Below are positions 16,372 through 25,827 of a DNA stretch of 64,000 bases, piece after piece. Source of the stretch: Streptomyces sp. GESEQ-4 (GTDB lineage Bacteria; Actinomycetota; Actinomycetes; Streptomycetales; Streptomycetaceae); contig NZ_JAFFSU010000001.1 in NCBI RefSeq assembly GCF_017948455.1, positions 124,001-188,000 of the forward strand, in the 5' to 3' direction. The translations under genes were made by a program, and so were the position numbers. Each line of letters begins with the position of its first letter. Within the stretch, counting starts at the first letter, position 1. The notes under the pieces are model-generated. The model saw only the letters and a list, made by a program, of their open reading frames with translations. It made no database searches and was not told the DNA's origin.

Positions 16372-17859
16372 CTATCCCCGGGTGAGCTCGAGCACGGTTG
16401 CCATGTCGCTGAAGGGGAGCAGTTTGTCGCCGATGATCTGATGGGGCTCGCTGCCCTTGCCGGCGATCAGGACGATGTCGTCCGGGCCTGCGGCGGAGAG
16501 AGCGAAGGCGACGGCCTGACGGCGGTCGGTGAACCGTTCGAACGGTGTGCCGGTCGCCGCGATGCCCGGGGCGATCTGGTCCAGGATGGCCTGGGGGTCT
16601 TCGCCTCGGGGGTTGTCCGAGGTGAGGACGCACAGGTCGGAGTGGGTTCCGGCGATCTGGCCCATGTCCGCCCGCTTGGTGGTGTCCCGGTCCCCGCCGC
16701 AGCCGAAGACGGTGATGACCTGGCCGCGTGCGAAGTCGCGGATGGTGGTCAGGACCTTGTCCAGGGAGTCCGGTGAGTGGGCGTAGTCCACGATCACCGA
16801 CGTGCCGCCCGGCGTCTGGAAGCGCTCGAACCGACCCGGGATCGCCGGCATCCGGTCGAGGGCGGCGACCAGCCCGCCCAGATCGTGGCCCAGAAGGTGG
16901 CAGGCAGCCACCGTGGCCAGCGCGTTGGCCACCGAGAAGCGGCCCGGAATCGGGATCGCCGCCGGATACTTGCGGCCGTCGTGGTGCAGGATGAAACGCG
17001 TGCCGGAAGCGTCCACGGAGAGGTCGGTGGCCCGGTAGTCCGCCTCGGCGTCCAGGGCGTACGTGGTCACCGCGCCCGGCATCATCGCCTGGATCCCGGC
17101 GCCCACCGGGTCGTCGGCGTTGACCACGGCGCGCCTGCACAAGCCCTGGAACAGACGCAGTTTGGCGTCCCGGTAGTTCGCCATCGTCCCGTGATCGTCC
17201 AGGTGATCCTGAGTCAGGTTGGTGAACACGCCGACGTCGATGAACGTACGGTCCACCCGGTGTGTCAGCAGCGCCATGGACGTGGCTTCCAGCACCGCGC
17301 TGCCGACTCCGCGGTCGCGCATGCACCCCAGCAGGTACTGCAGGTCCGGCGACTCCGGCGTGGTCAGCACCGACCTCGGCATCGGGATCAGCTCGTCGCC
17401 GATCCGGCTGCCGGCGGTCCCGATGACCCCCACCTTCGCGCCCTCGGAGATCCGCAGGACCGACTCGACCATGTACGACACCGACGTCTTGCCGTTGGTA
17501 CCGGTGATCGCCACCATGTCCATCTGCCGCCCCGGCTCACCGAAATAGCGGGAGGCGACGACCGCGGCCGCTGTCCGGGTGTCCGGCACCCGTACGACGC
17601 ACACCTCCGGTGCCGACGCCCACACCGACGCCGCGGGTGCCGGCGTCGCGGCGTCGACGAGTACCGCCGCCGCGCCGCATGCGAGGGCAGGTGCCACCGA
17701 GTCGGGGCCGCCTTCACGGTGGCCGGGCACGGCGACGAACAGCGAACCCGGCGTCACGCGGTCGGCGTCGAAGGTGGTTCCCGCGGTGATCCACGTCCTC
17801 GCCGGGTCGCCCTGCAGAACGTCGTGCTCCTGCCCGGCCAGCAACTCGCTCAGCTTCAC
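16372..17859 (-). CDS. MurE-type UDP-MurNAc-tripeptide ligase family protein
   Basis: A 495-residue Mur ligase. The N-terminal domain (TTFDADRVTPGSLFVAVPGHREGG) is MurE-like, the central ATP site is ITGTNGKTSV near residues 115-122, and the C-terminal domain holds FGCGGDRDTTKRADMG and DNPRGEDP, the meso-diaminopimelate-recognising DNPR signature. Full MurE length and all core motifs are present, so it should catalyse ATP-dependent addition of an amino acid to UDP-MurNAc-Ala-Glu. No cell-division or dcw genes surround it, so it may be a second copy beside the housekeeping murE; its acceptor amino acid could differ. I give no symbol for that reason. The ATG start matches relatives. Confidence 0.8.
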   Translation of the reverse strand: MKLSELLAGQEHDVLQGDPARTWITAGTTFDADRVTPGSLFVAVPGHREGGPDSVAPALACGAAAVLVDAATPAPAASVWASAPEVCVVRVPDTRTAAAVVASRYFGEPGRQMDMVAITGTNGKTSVSYMVESVLRISEGAKVGVIGTAGSRIGDELIPMPRSVLTTPESPDLQYLLGCMRDRGVGSAVLEATSMALLTHRVDRTFIDVGVFTNLTQDHLDDHGTMANYRDAKLRLFQGLCRRAVVNADDPVGAGIQAMMPGAVTTYALDAEADYRATDLSVDASGTRFILHHDGRKYPAAIPIPGRFSVANALATVAACHLLGHDLGGLVAALDRMPAIPGRFERFQTPGGTSVIVDYAHSPDSLDKVLTTIRDFARGQVITVFGCGGDRDTTKRADMGQIAGTHSDLCVLTSDNPRGEDPQAILDQIAPGIAATGTPFERFTDRRQAVAFALSAAGPDDIVLIAGKGSEPHQIIGDKLLPFSDMATVLELTRG

Positions 17860-18283
17860 AGTGATCCCTTCGAAGGTGGCTCGGGCGTCGTGCGGCCGTC
17901 GCCAGGCGGCAGCCCCGGCGGTGCGCCGGAGCTGCGGTGGTGCCGTTGAGCGAGTGCGCAGGTGTCGCGGACGCGTCCGGTCAGAATCGGATGCGGCGGC
18001 TCAGGCCGGCAGCAGAAGTCCTGCCGTGTTGCCTGCGGTGTGGTTACAAGAACAGCGAGCCGAGCGAGGCCCCAGGGTCCCGCCCCGGTGAGGGCGCGGA
18101 GAGTCGCTAGCCGTGGCCGTGCAGCGCGATACGGCCGCTCTCAGCCGGACACAGCCGACAGACAGCCTGCGGCAGGCTCTCCCTCATGGCACGTGTGCGA
18201 CTCATGTGCCGAGTGTACGTCCGCCTGAGCGGCCCGACGGCCACGCTCGGCGCACCACCGAGCGCAGCGGTGAAACGCAACAA
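17860..18283. other. Gene-free stretch upstream of the MurE-like gene
   Basis: These 424 bases contain no frame that looks coding on either strand. They presumably hold the promoter of the MurE-like gene at their left end. I see no convincing operator, repeat or RNA gene. Confidence 0.5.
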
Positions 18284-18317
18284 AGCGGTGGGCGTCGTCA
18301 GTACGACGCCCACCGCT
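18284..18317 (-). terminator. Rho-independent terminator of the DUF1996 gene
   Basis: A perfect 15-base stem (AGCGGTGGGCGTCGT with its complement) closes on a four-base loop. Read on the minus strand, it is followed by TTTGTTGCGTTT. It lies 12 bases after the stop codon of the secreted protein gene. Confidence 0.85.
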
Positions 18318-18329
18318 CGGTAGTCGGAC

Positions 18330-19778
18330 TCAGCTGCACTTACGTCCGGTGTTGATGCACTGGACCGCCTTGTTCATCAGCTTCGCGTCGAAGACGTTGA
18401 TGAAGTCACCGTGGTCGGTGACCGGCTTGTGCTCCTGCTCGGGGAAGCTGTCCAGCGAGAAGAACGGACGGGTCTTGCCGTTGTCCTTGATGCTGGGCGC
18501 GTCCACGTCGTACACCAGACGCTGCACCAGCTGCGGAATGGCCTTGAAGCCGGTCGGGCAGTTGCCGCTCGCGTCAGCGAAGGCCACGTGCGTACGGTGG
18601 TTGGCGCTGTCGATGTTCCTGCCGTCCCAGCAGCTCTGGAACTTGAAGGTACGCACCACGTCACTGCCTGACGGGCAGAGGGGGTACTTGTCCTTCAACT
18701 GCACCTTGTTCTCGAAGCCGGTGCAGCTCCAGGAGGCGTTGGCGTTGGCCGTGCCGTTGACGAACGCCTTGGCGTCACCGGTGATGATGCGCAGGAACCT
18801 GGGCATCGCCACCACCTTGCCGCGGGGGCTGCCCACGAAGTCCAAGGTGGCCTTCTTCGCCGTCAGAATCCGGCCCGTGTTGCCCTCGGCGCCGCCGCCC
18901 TGCTTGTCGGCGTCGAACTCCTTGGTGCCGTCCTGCAGGCGCAGCACCGGCCAGTAGTACGACGACTTGTCGCCCCTGTTCTGGCAGCTGGTCCCGGCCT
19001 TGGCGAAGTCCTGGTCGCTCGAGAACGCGTCGTTGTCCTGGTTGCCGACGTAATCGTGCACGTGGTGTGCGCCGTTGGTGACACCGGGCGCGACGATGAC
19101 GTTGTCGCTGTTGTACAGCTTGTTGGCGTTCACCCCGCACTTGCTGACGAAGACACCCTTCGAAGCCTTCGCCGACCTGGCCGGCGTGCGCACGTTGGCC
19201 CTCACCTTGGTGATGTCCACGAAGTCGGCGGCGACGGGGCCGTTGCCGGTCCCTCCGGCATTGTTGTTGCCACCCTGGTTGCCGCCCTGACCGTCGGCGG
19301 GCTTGTTGCCGGTGGCGCGCAGCGTGCAGGCCGCCAATGCGTCGAGGCCCTGCGGCTTGGCTGCCACACGGCCGATGGCGATGGCGATCCGGTCGATCGT
19401 CGCCTTCCGCTTGTCCTTCAGCGGACCCACGATCGCGTTCTGGGCGAAGTTGGGGTCCTGCTGAATCGCCTTCTGGGAGGTGGAAAGGCGCTGGTATGCC
19501 TCGGATATCTGCTTGTCGAGGAGTGCCAGTTCCTTGTCGACCTGGGCCTTCGCCTTGGCGGGCACTGATGTCAACTGCTGGCCGACGTCGGGGCAGTCGA
19601 TGGTGGAGGTACCGGCCGCGAGCGCCTGGTTCTGGGCAGTGCCCTTCGGCGCGCTGGTTTCGTCGGCCGAAGCGTAGATGTTGACCGCCACCAGTCCACC
19701 GGCCCCTATGGCCAGTGCGGCCGCCGCGCCTATCGCCCGGCGGGCAGTCGTCGATCTTCTTCGCGTGTTGCGTCTCAT
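18330..19778 (-). CDS. Secreted DUF1996 domain protein
   Basis: A 482-residue exported protein. An arginine-rich N-terminus ([14 protein letters not shown]) precedes a hydrophobic segment [20 protein letters not shown], acting as signal peptide or anchor. Residues about 50-150 look helical and charged (coiled-coil-like), followed by a Gly/Asn-rich linker. The C-terminal DUF1996 domain includes [25 protein letters not shown] and HRTHVAF, with several Cys pairs. The domain's function is unknown; its conserved histidines suggest metal binding or hydrolysis. The ATG at 19778 was chosen over two upstream in-frame ATGs because GAGAGG lies five bases before it. It is followed by a strong terminator and appears monocistronic. 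Confidence 0.85.
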   Translation of the reverse strand: MRRNTRRRSTTARRAIGAAAALAIGAGGLVAVNIYASADETSAPKGTAQNQALAAGTSTIDCPDVGQQLTSVPAKAKAQVDKELALLDKQISEAYQRLSTSQKAIQQDPNFAQNAIVGPLKDKRKATIDRIAIAIGRVAAKPQGLDALAACTLRATGNKPADGQGGNQGGNNNAGGTGNGPVAADFVDITKVRANVRTPARSAKASKGVFVSKCGVNANKLYNSDNVIVAPGVTNGAHHVHDYVGNQDNDAFSSDQDFAKAGTSCQNRGDKSSYYWPVLRLQDGTKEFDADKQGGGAEGNTGRILTAKKATLDFVGSPRGKVVAMPRFLRIITGDAKAFVNGTANANASWSCTGFENKVQLKDKYPLCPSGSDVVRTFKFQSCWDGRNIDSANHRTHVAFADASGNCPTGFKAIPQLVQRLVYDVDAPSIKDNGKTRPFFSLDSFPEQEHKPVTDHGDFINVFDAKLMNKAVQCINTGRKCS

Positions 19779-19971
19779 CAGGCCTCTCAAGGACATCGCC
19801 GGAGCCGGCAGGACTTCCGGCATGGGGGAAGCACGTCCTCAGATACGCATGTGAGCGCCGAATGCTCAGTGAATTCCCAGGTTTTTAGGATTCTCCATCC
19901 ACAAAACAGTGCATGAGGGCCTAATCCGGGCCGGGGTGCCACCGCCGAACTCGAGTCGGCATGCTGAAGGC

Positions 19972-20721
19972 ATGCGCACCCTCGGCGTCGATCTCTCCGC
20001 CAGCCCTCCCCGCACCGCCGCCGTCGTCATCGACTGGTCGGCGGGCCGGGCCACGGTCCGCACCCCGCTACTGGGGTGCACCGACGAGCAGTTGCTGAAG
20101 CTGCTCTCCGGTCTGGGGGAGGCGGACCAGGCCGGAGTGGACTGCCCCTTCGGGTGGCCCGCCGCCTTCGTCGCGGCCATGTCCTCCCATGCCGGACCCC
20201 GGCCCACGTGGCCGGGCCGCGACGCCGAGGGGGCCGATGATCTGCGGGCCATGCGTTACCGGCGTACCGATCTGGTGGTCGCACCCCATGCGCCGCGACT
20301 GCCGCTGTCGGTCTCCTTCGACAAACTGGGGGCCGTCGCGGCTCGCTGGGCACGTCTGCAGGCACTCCTGGAGCACCTCGGCCACCCCGTCGACCGCGTC
20401 GGAGCCGGCCCGGTGGCCGAGGTGTATCCGGCTGCCGCCCGCCACCAATGGGGTCTGACGCTCGGCTCCGTGGACGAGGTGCGGGCCGCGGCGCCCTGGC
20501 TGGACATCCCGGAGGAGGCACGGCGGCTGCTCGCCACCAGCCGTGACGCCTACGACGCCCTGATAGCCGCCCTCGTCGCCAGGGCGATCAAGGCGCGGCT
20601 CACCACATGGCCGACGGCCGACGAGGCCGAACTCGCCCGCACCGAGGGCTGGATCCACTTCCCGGGCCGTGACACGTTGCGACACCTTGCGGCACCCACC
20701 GACCTGCCTTCGGCCGGCTGA
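19972..20721 (+). CDS. DUF429 family protein (predicted RNase H-like nuclease)
   Basis: A 249-residue protein beginning MRTLGVDLSASPP, with the first-strand Asp of an RNase H-like fold. It continues with GVDCPFGWP, the RYRRTDL segment, PVAEVYPAA and DAYDALIAALVARA, all DUF429 hallmarks. The family is predicted from fold to have nuclease activity, but no biochemical role is established that I can rely on. The start at 19972 is chosen on homology, since the ribosome binding site is weak and too close. It is transcribed divergently from the DUF1996 gene across about 190 bases. Confidence 0.8.
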   Translation: MRTLGVDLSASPPRTAAVVIDWSAGRATVRTPLLGCTDEQLLKLLSGLGEADQAGVDCPFGWPAAFVAAMSSHAGPRPTWPGRDAEGADDLRAMRYRRTDLVVAPHAPRLPLSVSFDKLGAVAARWARLQALLEHLGHPVDRVGAGPVAEVYPAAARHQWGLTLGSVDEVRAAAPWLDIPEEARRLLATSRDAYDALIAALVARAIKARLTTWPTADEAELARTEGWIHFPGRDTLRHLAAPTDLPSAG

Positions 20722-20794
20722 AGGACGGGGACGGGACGACGGATGACAGGGCCGGACGGGTCCGGAGCGGGGCCGGCCGGCCCGCCCAGACCGG

Positions 20795-20983
20795 TCAGCA
20801 GCAACGGCTCTGCGGGTGATCCTCACGGTGCCGGGCTCGCAGCGTCTCGTACTCGCGCGGTGTCGGTACCGGCTCGAGTGGGTGGTGACGCAGGTGCCGT
20901 TCGCAGTAGCGGTCGTACTCCGCCTCTCCCGTCAGCTCGCGCAGGTACCAGCGCACGGCCCGCGCCCATCGCCTGGCACTCAT
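20795..20983 (-). CDS. YbdD/YjiX family small protein (DUF466)
   Basis: A 62-residue protein with the DUF466 pattern: RWYLRELTGEAEYDRYCERH followed by HPLEPVPTPREYETLRARH. The family is encoded immediately after CstA-type transporters and in E. coli is needed for pyruvate uptake with the transporter. Its ATG overlaps the transporter stop by four bases (ATGA), so the two are translationally coupled. It is short enough to be missed by automatic gene calling. Confidence 0.9.
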   Translation of the reverse strand: MSARRWARAVRWYLRELTGEAEYDRYCERHLRHHPLEPVPTPREYETLRARHREDHPQSRCC

Positions 20984-23157
20984 GACCGGGCTCCCGCCAG
21001 CGGTTCGGCGGACTGCTCCGGTATGTCGATGCGGGACTCGACGTACGGCGTCTCGGTCGTCGGCAGCGGGACGGGCGACCGTATGGCGCGCACGCACACC
21101 ACGGCCGCGTTGACGATCACCACGGCGACCAGGACCATGAACAGGGCGATGAGGACGCCGTCGACCGTGGAGTTGGTGACCACCGTGTGCATGTCGTCCA
21201 GGGTCTTGGCGGGCGGCAGGACCTGACCGGCGTCGATGCCGTCGGCATAGCGTGCGCGCTGGGCGAAGAAGCCGACCCGGGGGTCGTCGGAGAAGATCTT
21301 CTGCCAGCCGGCGGTGAAGGTGATCGCGACCACCCAGGCCAGCGGGATCCCGGTGACCCAGGCCCAGCGCAGCCGACCGGACTTGACGAGGACGGTCGTG
21401 CAGACGGTGAGGGCGATGGCGGCGAGCAACTGGTTGGCGATGCCGAAGAGCGGGAAGAGCTGGTTGATTCCGCCGAGCGGGTCGGTGGCGCCGGTGTAGA
21501 GGAAGTAGCCCCAGGCGGCCACGACGAGTGCGCTGCACAGCCAGATGCCGGGCTTCCAGTTGACCCGGCCGATCGGCTTCCAGACGTTGCCGAGCATGTC
21601 CTGGAGCATGAAACGTCCGACCCGGGTGCCCGCGTCGACCGTCGTCAGGATGAACAGCGCCTCGAACATGATCGCGAAGTGGTACCAGAAGGCCTTCATC
21701 GCACTGCCGCCGAAGACCCCGGAGAAGATCTCCGACATGCCGACGGCGAGGGTCGGCGCTCCGCCCGAGCGGGCGATCAGGGTCTGCTCCTCCACCGCCT
21801 TGGCCGCCTGCGTCAGCTGGTCGGGGGTGATGCTGAAACCCAGGCCCGCCACCGCCTGAGAGGCCGACTCGGCCGTCGTACCGAGCAGTCCGGCGGGCGC
21901 GTTCATCGCGTAGTACAGGCCGGGTTCGAGGGTGGCCGCGGCGATCAGCGCCATGATCGCGACGAACGACTCCATCAGCATGGCGCCGTAGCCGATCATC
22001 CGGACCTGGGACTCCTTCTGGATCAGCTTCGGGGTGGTGCCCGAGGCGACCAGCGCGTGGAAGCCCGACAGCGCGCCGCACGCGATGGTGATGAAGAGGA
22101 AGGGGAAGAGGGCCCCGGCGAAGACCGGGCCGGCACCCGAGGAGGCGAAGTCGCTGACCGATTCGGCACGCAGCACGGGCGCGGCCACGACGACGCCGAC
22201 CGCGAGAAGTGCGATGGTGCCGATCTTCATGAAGGTGGACAGGTAGTCGCGCGGCGCGAGCAGCATCCACACCGGCAGCACGGAGGCGACGAACCCGTAT
22301 CCGACCAGACAGAAGACGAGCGTCGTCGGGCTGAGCGTGAAGGTGTCGGCCAGCGAGGACTCCTGGATCCAGCCGCCGCCGATGATGGCGAGAAGCAGCA
22401 GCGCCACACCGATCAGGCTGGTCTCGACGACCCTGCCCGGCCGGATGCGGTGCAGCCAGAAGCCCATGAACAGGGCGATGGGCACGGTCATGGCGACCGA
22501 GAACGTGCCCCACGGGGAGTGGGCGAGCGCGTTGACCACGACCAGGGCCAGCACACCGAGCAGAATGATCATGATGGCGAAGACGGCGATCAGGGCGGCG
22601 GCCCCGCCCGCCCGGCCGATCTCCTCACGGGCCATCTGCCCGAGCGACTTGCCGTCCCGCCGCATCGACAGGAACAGCACGACCATGTCCTGCACCGCCC
22701 CGGCGAAGATCACTCCGGCGACGATCCACAGCGTGCCGGGCAGATATCCCATCTGGGCGGCGAGTACCGGCCCCACCAGCGGCCCGGCGCCGGCAATCGC
22801 CGCGAAGTGATGGCCGAGCAGCACCCGCCGGTCGGTCGGCTGGAAGTCGACGCCGTCCTCGAGGCGTTCGGCGGGGGTGGCCCGCCGGTCGTCGGGCCTC
22901 AGCACACGCCGTGCGATGAAGCGGGAGTAGAAGCGGTAGGCGATGGCGTACGAGCCGAGGGCCGCCAGCACCAGCCAGACCGCGGAGATCTCCTCGCCCC
23001 TGGCCAGCGCGAGGACACCCCAGCCGAGCGCGCCGAGCAGGGCCACGGCGGTCCACAGCAGCATCGACCGCGGTGTCATCCGGGAACGTGCGGCGGGTGG
23101 CCCCTCGGGCCCTTCTGGCGCCGGAAGACCGGATTCGGGCATGACGGACGTGGGCAT
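20980..23157 (-). CDS. cstA: CstA family carbon-starvation / pyruvate transporter
   Basis: A 725-residue polytopic membrane protein with many hydrophobic segments. Family motifs include RVLLGHHFAAIAGAGPLVGPVLAAQMGYLPG, which carries the conserved GHHF, and later PLGGINQLFPLFGIANQLLAA. CstA proteins take up pyruvate, and earlier work suggested peptides, during carbon limitation. The ATG start has GAGGAG five bases upstream. It forms an operon with the YbdD-like gene. About 500 bases away lies an SSS symporter related to monocarboxylate carriers, so this stretch may serve organic-acid uptake. Confidence 0.92.
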   Translation of the reverse strand: MPTSVMPESGLPAPEGPEGPPAARSRMTPRSMLLWTAVALLGALGWGVLALARGEEISAVWLVLAALGSYAIAYRFYSRFIARRVLRPDDRRATPAERLEDGVDFQPTDRRVLLGHHFAAIAGAGPLVGPVLAAQMGYLPGTLWIVAGVIFAGAVQDMVVLFLSMRRDGKSLGQMAREEIGRAGGAAALIAVFAIMIILLGVLALVVVNALAHSPWGTFSVAMTVPIALFMGFWLHRIRPGRVVETSLIGVALLLLAIIGGGWIQESSLADTFTLSPTTLVFCLVGYGFVASVLPVWMLLAPRDYLSTFMKIGTIALLAVGVVVAAPVLRAESVSDFASSGAGPVFAGALFPFLFITIACGALSGFHALVASGTTPKLIQKESQVRMIGYGAMLMESFVAIMALIAAATLEPGLYYAMNAPAGLLGTTAESASQAVAGLGFSITPDQLTQAAKAVEEQTLIARSGGAPTLAVGMSEIFSGVFGGSAMKAFWYHFAIMFEALFILTTVDAGTRVGRFMLQDMLGNVWKPIGRVNWKPGIWLCSALVVAAWGYFLYTGATDPLGGINQLFPLFGIANQLLAAIALTVCTTVLVKSGRLRWAWVTGIPLAWVVAITFTAGWQKIFSDDPRVGFFAQRARYADGIDAGQVLPPAKTLDDMHTVVTNSTVDGVLIALFMVLVAVVIVNAAVVCVRAIRSPVPLPTTETPYVESRIDIPEQSAEPLAGARS

Positions 23158-23257
23158 GGCGGCTCCTCACCTCGACGGTGATGGTGTGGTGGGACGGATG
23201 CGTACGGATGCGTACGAATCGGCGGTGCGGACGGAATGCGTACGGAAGGCGTACGGA

Positions 23258-23479
23258 CTAGGGGTCGTGGCGGTCGTGCCTGCTCAGCGCATACGCGGCC
23301 AGCAGACACAGACCGCAGCCGGGCACCCAGGCGAGCTGGTACCAGTAGAAGAACGGCGTCCCGGCGAGCCGCGGGCTCTCACCGGCGTACCAGGGGACCC
23401 ACAGCAGTCCCGCCGCGGGCGCGAGGAGCAGTACGGCGATCGCGACGCGCCGTAGCCGGTGCTGACCTGTGGGTGCCAT
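23258..23479 (-). CDS. Small DUF3311 membrane protein
   Basis: A 73-residue protein with two hydrophobic segments (VAIAVLLLAPAAGLLWVPWYA and YWYQLAWVPGCGLCLLAAYAL), typical of DUF3311, a small subunit normally encoded next to SSS-type symporters. Here it faces away from the symporter rather than preceding it in one operon. A GGAG lies eight bases upstream of the ATG. It probably supports membrane insertion or activity of the partner, but that is inference. Confidence 0.75.
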   Translation of the reverse strand: MAPTGQHRLRRVAIAVLLLAPAAGLLWVPWYAGESPRLAGTPFFYWYQLAWVPGCGLCLLAAYALSRHDRHDP

Positions 23480-23647
23480 GACCGGTGCTCCTCTCCCGCT
23501 CGCTGTCGGTCTGTGCAAGAGTTGCCCACCCGCCGGAAGTGGTTGACAGCGAATGTCCAGAAGATTTCCCGCCGGTTCTCCGTCATCCGAACGAGCCGTC
23601 CGCGCAACTAACCGGTGAAGGCACAGGCACACCAAGGACGGTGACCC

Positions 23648-25210
23648 ATGGCGGATGGCGCCATGACGGCGACATTTCTCGCCGTGACAGGCGGAGCGTC
23701 GCTGCTCGCCGTCACCGCACGCCGGCTGCGCCCCACCGACCGGCTGCCGTCCCTGGAGGGGTGGGCGCTGGCCGACCGGAGCCTGGGCCCGGTGTGGACC
23801 TGGCTGCTGCTGGGCGGCACGATCTTCACCGCGTACACCTTCACGGCCGTCCCCGGACTGGCGTACGGGAACGGTGCGCCCGCCTTCTTCGCCGTCCCGT
23901 ACACGGTGATCGTCTGTCCGCTCGCCTTCGTCCTGCTGACACGCTTGTGGGCGGTGGCCCGGCGCCACGGCTATGTGACCGCCGGTGACTTCGTACGCGG
24001 ACGGTACGGTTCGCCGCCACTGGCCCTGGTCGTCGCGCTCACCGGAATCCTCGCGACGATGCCGTACCTGGCGCTTCAGCTGCTGGGCATCCGCGCGGTG
24101 CTCACCGCCGGGGGCGTCTATCCGCGGGGTGCGGCCGGCGACCTGGTGATGGTGGCGCTCTTCGCGGGCCTCGCGGTGGCGACGTACCGGCACGGGCTGC
24201 GCGCCCCCACGGTGATCTCCGCGCTCAAGGCGGTGGCCGTCTTCGTCTCGCTCACCGCGGTCTGCTGGCTGGTCCTCGAACGGCTCGGCGGCCCCGGCCC
24301 GCTCTTCGACCAGGCGGCACGACGGCTCGGCGGCACGGACGCGGCGCACTCCGCGCTGCTCCTTTCCCCCGAGCAGCAGCCCGCCTACGCCACGCTCGCC
24401 CTCGGCTCCGCGCTGGCCCTGCTGATGTACCCGCACGTGCTGACCGCGGGCTTCGCCGCCGACAGCCCCCGCACCCTGCGCAAGGTCGCCGTGGCCCTGC
24501 CCGCCTGGACCGGCCTGCTCGCACTCTTCGGCTTCCTCGGCATCGCGGCCCTCGCGGCGGGGGTACGGGCCCCGGACGGAGGTGCCGAGGCGGCCGTGCC
24601 GATGCTGGTCGACCGGTTGATGCCCGGACCGCTGGCCGGGCTGGTGTTCGGCGCGATCACCGTGGGGGCGCTCGTCCCGGCCGCCGTGATGTCGATCGCG
24701 GCCGCCACCTGCTTCGTACGCAATGTGTACGTCGAGTACGTCCAGCCGACCGCCACCCCCAAACGGCAGGTGCGCATCGCGAAAGCGGTGTCGCTCACCG
24801 CGAAGGTGGGGGCGGTCGCGTTCGTGTTCGGGCTGCGCGACCAGGACGCGATCAACCTCCAACTCCTCGGCGGCGTATGGATTCTGCAGATCTTCCCCGC
24901 GGTGGCCGTCGGGCTGTTCACGAGTCGGCTGCATCCGCGGGCGCTGCTGGCCGGATGGGCCGTGGGCATGGCGGCCGGCACGTTCCTGGTGGTGCGCGAG
25001 GGGTTCTCGTCCATCGTGGACCTCGGTTCCGGCAGCCGATCGCTGGAGATCTACGCCGGGCTCGCGGCCCTGGTGCTCAATCTGGCCGTCGCCCTGATCG
25101 GCACCGCGGCCCTCGAACGGCTCGGCGTGCCGCGCGGCGCCGACGTCACCGACCTACCGCCCCGCCTGACCGTCAGGCGCCACCCCGAGACGGGAGCTCC
25201 CAACCCGTGA
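23648..25210 (+). CDS. Sodium:solute symporter (SSS family, monocarboxylate-permease-like)
   Basis: A 520-residue polytopic carrier of the SSS family: LGPVWTWLLLGGTIFTAYTF, GDFVRGRYGSPPLALVVAL, GLVFGAITVGALVPAAVMSIAAA and GGVWILQIFPAVAVGLFT mark the core helices. The closest-looking relatives are MctP-type pyruvate/lactate/acetate permeases. The ATG is preceded by GGACGGTG. The stop overlaps the GTG of the following sigma-factor gene, so expression of carrier and sigma factor may be coupled. The small DUF3311 partner is divergent, 168 bases away. Confidence 0.85.
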   Translation: MADGAMTATFLAVTGGASLLAVTARRLRPTDRLPSLEGWALADRSLGPVWTWLLLGGTIFTAYTFTAVPGLAYGNGAPAFFAVPYTVIVCPLAFVLLTRLWAVARRHGYVTAGDFVRGRYGSPPLALVVALTGILATMPYLALQLLGIRAVLTAGGVYPRGAAGDLVMVALFAGLAVATYRHGLRAPTVISALKAVAVFVSLTAVCWLVLERLGGPGPLFDQAARRLGGTDAAHSALLLSPEQQPAYATLALGSALALLMYPHVLTAGFAADSPRTLRKVAVALPAWTGLLALFGFLGIAALAAGVRAPDGGAEAAVPMLVDRLMPGPLAGLVFGAITVGALVPAAVMSIAAATCFVRNVYVEYVQPTATPKRQVRIAKAVSLTAKVGAVAFVFGLRDQDAINLQLLGGVWILQIFPAVAVGLFTSRLHPRALLAGWAVGMAAGTFLVVREGFSSIVDLGSGSRSLEIYAGLAALVLNLAVALIGTAALERLGVPRGADVTDLPPRLTVRRHPETGAPNP

Positions 25211-25827
25211 GACGCAGACAGCACACCCGCATGACGGTGACGCAGGCTGCTCCCGCCGCCGTCCCCGAGCCACGCGTCCCACTCGCCGGGGCGCCCGAAG
25301 AAGCGCCCCTCACTCCTACGGTCGGCGATCCGGCCGACCTGGAACGGGAGGCCGCCCTGGCCCGGCTCTTCGAGGTGCACTACGCCTCGATGCTGCGCCT
25401 GGCCGTGCTGCTCGGAGCCGACGACCCGGAGAACGTCGTGGCCGAGGCCTACTACCAGATCTACCGGAAGTGGCGCCGACTGCGGGACGCCGCGGCGGCG
25501 GAGGCGTATCTGCGCTCCACGGTGTGCAATCTGACCCGGATGCGGATACGGCACCTGCAAGTCGCGCGCAAGCACGTCGAGAACCCGCCGAGCGACGTCG
25601 TGGCCTCCGCCGAGAGCACCGCCCTGCTCCACGACGACCAGCGCGTACTGATCGACGCGCTTCAGCAACTGCCCGCGCGGCAGCGCGAGGCGCTCGTCCT
25701 GCGCCACTGGCTCGGCCTGAAGGAGAGCGAGATAGCCGCCGCGATGGGCATCTCCTGCGGATCGGTCAAGACGCACACCGCACGCGGCATCGCCGCCCTG
25801 ACCCAGGCGATGGAGGCCCGGCGATGA
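25207..25827 (+). CDS. SigE-family sigma-70 factor (ECF-like)
   Basis: A 206-residue sigma factor. The N-terminal 40 residues are Pro/Ala-rich and unstructured. Region 2 follows (LARLFEVHYASMLRLAVLLG, then PENVVAEAYYQIYRKW), then region 4 near residues 150-195 (LPARQREALVLRHWLGLKESEIAAAMGIS). I take the GTG at 25207, overlapping the symporter stop, because GGGAG lies ten bases upstream; an ATG at 25231 is an alternative. It overlaps the next gene by four bases. Its target promoters cannot be read here. The pairing with a small membrane protein suggests a membrane signal. Confidence 0.85.
   Translation: MRRRQHTRMTVTQAAPAAVPEPRVPLAGAPEEAPLTPTVGDPADLEREAALARLFEVHYASMLRLAVLLGADDPENVVAEAYYQIYRKWRRLRDAAAAEAYLRSTVCNLTRMRIRHLQVARKHVENPPSDVVASAESTALLHDDQRVLIDALQQLPARQREALVLRHWLGLKESEIAAAMGISCGSVKTHTARGIAALTQAMEARR

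Noticed and set aside
21187..23181. A 664-codon plus-strand frame opposite cstA
   Set aside because: Its composition (Gly/Asp/Arg-rich, no domain) is that of the shadow of a GC-rich gene; cstA on the other strand has all family motifs.
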